DNA from: Orenia metallireducens
GTDB taxonomy: Bacteria; Bacillota; Halanaerobiia; Halobacteroidales; Halobacteroidaceae
Assembly: GCF_003001995.1 (NCBI RefSeq)
Contig: NZ_PVNB01000001.1
Coordinates: forward strand, 1-64,000
Direction: 5' to 3'
Length of the DNA stretch: 64,000 nucleotides
Shown here: positions 62,633-64,000 of the stretch, one piece after another
Layout of the letters: each line of letters opens with the position of its first letter
How positions within the stretch are numbered: position 1 is the first letter of the stretch
Program-made: the position numbers and the translations under genes
The notes under the pieces: generated by a model
What the model saw: only the letters and a program-made list of their open reading frames with translations
Databases searched by the model: none
Told to the model about the DNA's origin: nothing

Positions 62633-63445
62633 TTACACAACTAACCTCTTATCTACAGCCTGTGCTACTCTATCAAGCTCCTTTATCATCTGAGCAAACT
62701 CTTCAGGTCTTAAAGACTGTTCACCATCACACAAGGCTTCTTCAGGATATGGGTGCATCTCAACTATAATGCCATCAGCTCCAGCAGTAACTCCTGCTTT
62801 AGCTAAAGGAGCTACTAAACTCCGTTTTCCAGTCCCATGGCTTGGATCTATAATTATTGGTAAATCAGTCATCTCCTTAATCCATGCTATAGCATTTAAA
62901 TCTAGGGTATTTCTAGTAGCAGTTTCAAAGGTTCTAATTCCTCTTTCACAGAGAATAACCTGAGAGTTACCATGGGCAATGATATATTCTGCTGCCAATA
63001 TCCACTCTTTAATTGTTGCTGAATAGCCTCTTTTTAATAGAATAGGCTTCTCTAATCTTCCTAGTTTCTTTAATAGACCATAATTTTGCATATTACGTGA
63101 ACCTATCTGTATAATATCAGCATAATGGTTCACTAGTTCTATATCATCAGAGTCCATTAATTCTGTAACAACCTTAAGTCCAGTCTCTTCTCTAGCCTCT
63201 GCTAACAACTTCAATCCTTCTTCCCCTAAACCTTGGAAGCTATATGGAGATGTACGTGGTTTAAAAGCCCCGCCTCGTAAAATATGGCCACCATATTCTT
63301 TAACATATTTAGCTGCCTCCAATAACTGCTCTCGACTCTCTACAGCACAAGGACCTGCCATAATCACCAACTCATCGCCACCAATCTTGATATCTCCTAG
63401 CTCTACAATCTTCTGATGCTTCTCCACTTCTACACTACTTAACAT
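62633..63445 (-). CDS. aroF: 3-deoxy-7-phosphoheptulonate synthase (DAHP synthase)
   Basis: A 270-residue AroA-beta (KDO8P-like) DAHP synthase, the first step of aromatic amino-acid synthesis. Motifs are [86 protein letters not shown] and [20 protein letters not shown]. It lacks an N-terminal ACT or chorismate mutase domain, so there is little allosteric control at protein level. Start 63445 follows GAGGAGT. Regulation is provided by the T-box leader upstream. Confidence 0.95.
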   Translation of the reverse strand: MLSSVEVEKHQKIVELGDIKIGGDELVIMAGPCAVESREQLLEAAKYVKEYGGHILRGGAFKPRTSPYSFQGLGEEGLKLLAEAREETGLKVVTELMDSDDIELVNHYADIIQIGSRNMQNYGLLKKLGRLEKPILLKRGYSATIKEWILAAEYIIAHGNSQVILCERGIRTFETATRNTLDLNAIAWIKEMTDLPIIIDPSHGTGKRSLVAPLAKAGVTAGADGIIVEMHPYPEEALCDGEQSLRPEEFAQMIKELDRVAQAVDKRLVV

Positions 63446-63582
63446 TTTATCCACTCCTCTTTTTTTGATAGTGTGGGTGTGAGTGGTCAGTATGAGTAAA
63501 TTCAAAATCATTAAAAAATTTTAATTGAATACTATTCTTTCTCTTTGCTCATACTCATTACTCACACTCACACTAAAATATA

Positions 63583-63838
63583 AAAAGCCCACCTTGTCAT
63601 CCTTATATTTAGGACGAAACAAGGCAGGCTTGAATTTCGTGGTACCACCCTAATTGGACTACTAAACTTCTAGTCCCACTAGTTTCAATAACGACAGAAA
63701 TGCCGGTATAACTTACTAAAAAGTTCAGCTATACAGCTCCAGAGCGAAATTTCACTTAATGACCTTTAGAGATGCTTACAGCCGGTGACATCTCCTCTCT
63801 GTAAAGGCTACCATTAACTTACTTAACTCCTTCATAGC
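63583..63838 (-). promoter_or_regulatory. T-box leader of the DAHP synthase gene
   Basis: On the minus strand the T-box AGGGTGGTACCACG (63638-63651) is followed by a terminator (AAGCCTGCCTTGT with ACAAGGTGGGCTT and T5; 63583-63632). Upstream lies a stem-I-like domain beginning near 63838, with TTAATG/CATTAA, CCTTTA/TAAAGG and GAGATG/CATCTC helices and a CAGAGAG bulge. Uncharged tRNA binding would favour the antiterminator. I cannot fix the specifier codon by eye; an aromatic codon (Trp, Phe or Tyr) is expected from the downstream gene. Confidence 0.9.
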
Positions 63839-63890
63839 TTTTAACAATATTCTATTTAAAGTACGTTTATCTTTAATCTTATTTTTAACA

Positions 63891-63919
63891 ATTGTAACAA
63901 TTATTTATAGTATTGTCAA
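63891..63919 (-). promoter_or_regulatory. Promoter of the T-box/aroF transcript
   Basis: On the minus strand TTGACA (63914-63919), 17 bp, TACAAT (63891-63896), about 50 bp upstream of the T-box stem I. Confidence 0.85.
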
Positions 63920-63986
63920 GTATATTTAATACCTTTTGATTATATCAAATTATTGAAATTTTAAATTTTAATATGATAATTGTCTG

Positions 63987-64000
63987 TTAATGGGTATATT
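63987..64000. repeat. Truncated dispersed repeat end R9
   Basis: TTAATGGGTATATT at the window edge matches the outer end of the dispersed terminal repeat and should continue with GCGACA. Confidence 0.4.

Overview
This window looks like a chromosomal segment of an AT-rich, strictly anaerobic, fermentative, probably halophilic Firmicute-like bacterium. Halanaerobiales (Halobacteroidaceae/Orenia-like) is my best guess. This is inference from gene content, codon style and signal-peptide types, not a database match. Nearly all genes are ordinary chromosomal ones. No phage, integron, CRISPR array or transposase gene is visible, but the intergenic spacers are unusually rich in dispersed repeats.

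Layout. (1) 1-3.1 kb: ferrous-iron uptake, with a MntR/DtxR-type regulator, feoA and a feoB split into a G-domain gene and a membrane-domain gene. (2) 3.2-6.75 kb: a class III ribonucleotide reductase operon, nrdD-nrdG-tail. The glycyl-radical C-terminus is missing from NrdD and is encoded as a separate 47-residue protein after nrdG. Two copies of an NrdR-box/promoter module lie upstream. (3) 6.97-11.1 kb: a chemoreceptor, an orphan TRAP solute-binding protein, and a secreted acetolactate decarboxylase behind a cyclic-di-GMP riboswitch with its own terminator. (4) 11.4-22.3 kb: a complete L-ascorbate pathway (ulaG, ulaABCDEF) with transketolase inside the operon, a divergent SorC-family regulator, and 6-phosphofructokinase. 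(5) 22.5-26.35 kb: a second, nearly identical pfkA, then nucleoside uptake and deoxyribose-phosphate aldolase under a shared palindromic operator. (6) 26.4-31.6 kb: YitT, then WecG/TagA, CsaB and DUF5693, likely for cell-wall polymer synthesis. (7) 31.7-34.8 kb: ferritin-like protein, hybrid cluster protein, cyclodeaminase-like protein. (8) 35-45 kb: MATE, DUF2993, ZIP, a GGDEF/HD-GYP protein, prfB with a programmed frameshift, secA and hpf. (9) 45.3-53.2 kb: two amino-acid-binding proteins, UvsE, PerR/Fur, lactate dehydrogenase, NifU, a PAS histidine kinase and a GAF-XRE regulator. (10) 53.5-55.26 kb: ten tRNA genes. (11) 55.3-64 kb: thioredoxin-like, D-amino-acid transaminase, TrmL, DUF523, DUF362, Cu/Zn SOD, tRNA-Met, Na/Pi cotransporter, and DAHP synthase behind a T-box.

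How the genes work together. The ula genes carry ascorbate to D-xylulose-5-phosphate. Transketolase and phosphofructokinase then feed glycolysis, lactate dehydrogenase and acetolactate decarboxylase give fermentation products, and NrdD/NrdG supply dNTPs without oxygen. Hybrid cluster protein, ferritin-like protein, SOD and PerR form an oxidative/nitrosative-stress layer.

The most striking observations are the glycyl-radical subunit of the anaerobic ribonucleotide reductase as a separate gene; the duplicated NrdR promoter module; the c-di-GMP riboswitch on a secreted BudA; the pfkA pair homogenised over about 880 bp; a dispersed terminal-inverted-repeat family with quasi-palindromic fillers; and three spacer repeats in the tRNA cluster whose stems seem to covary.
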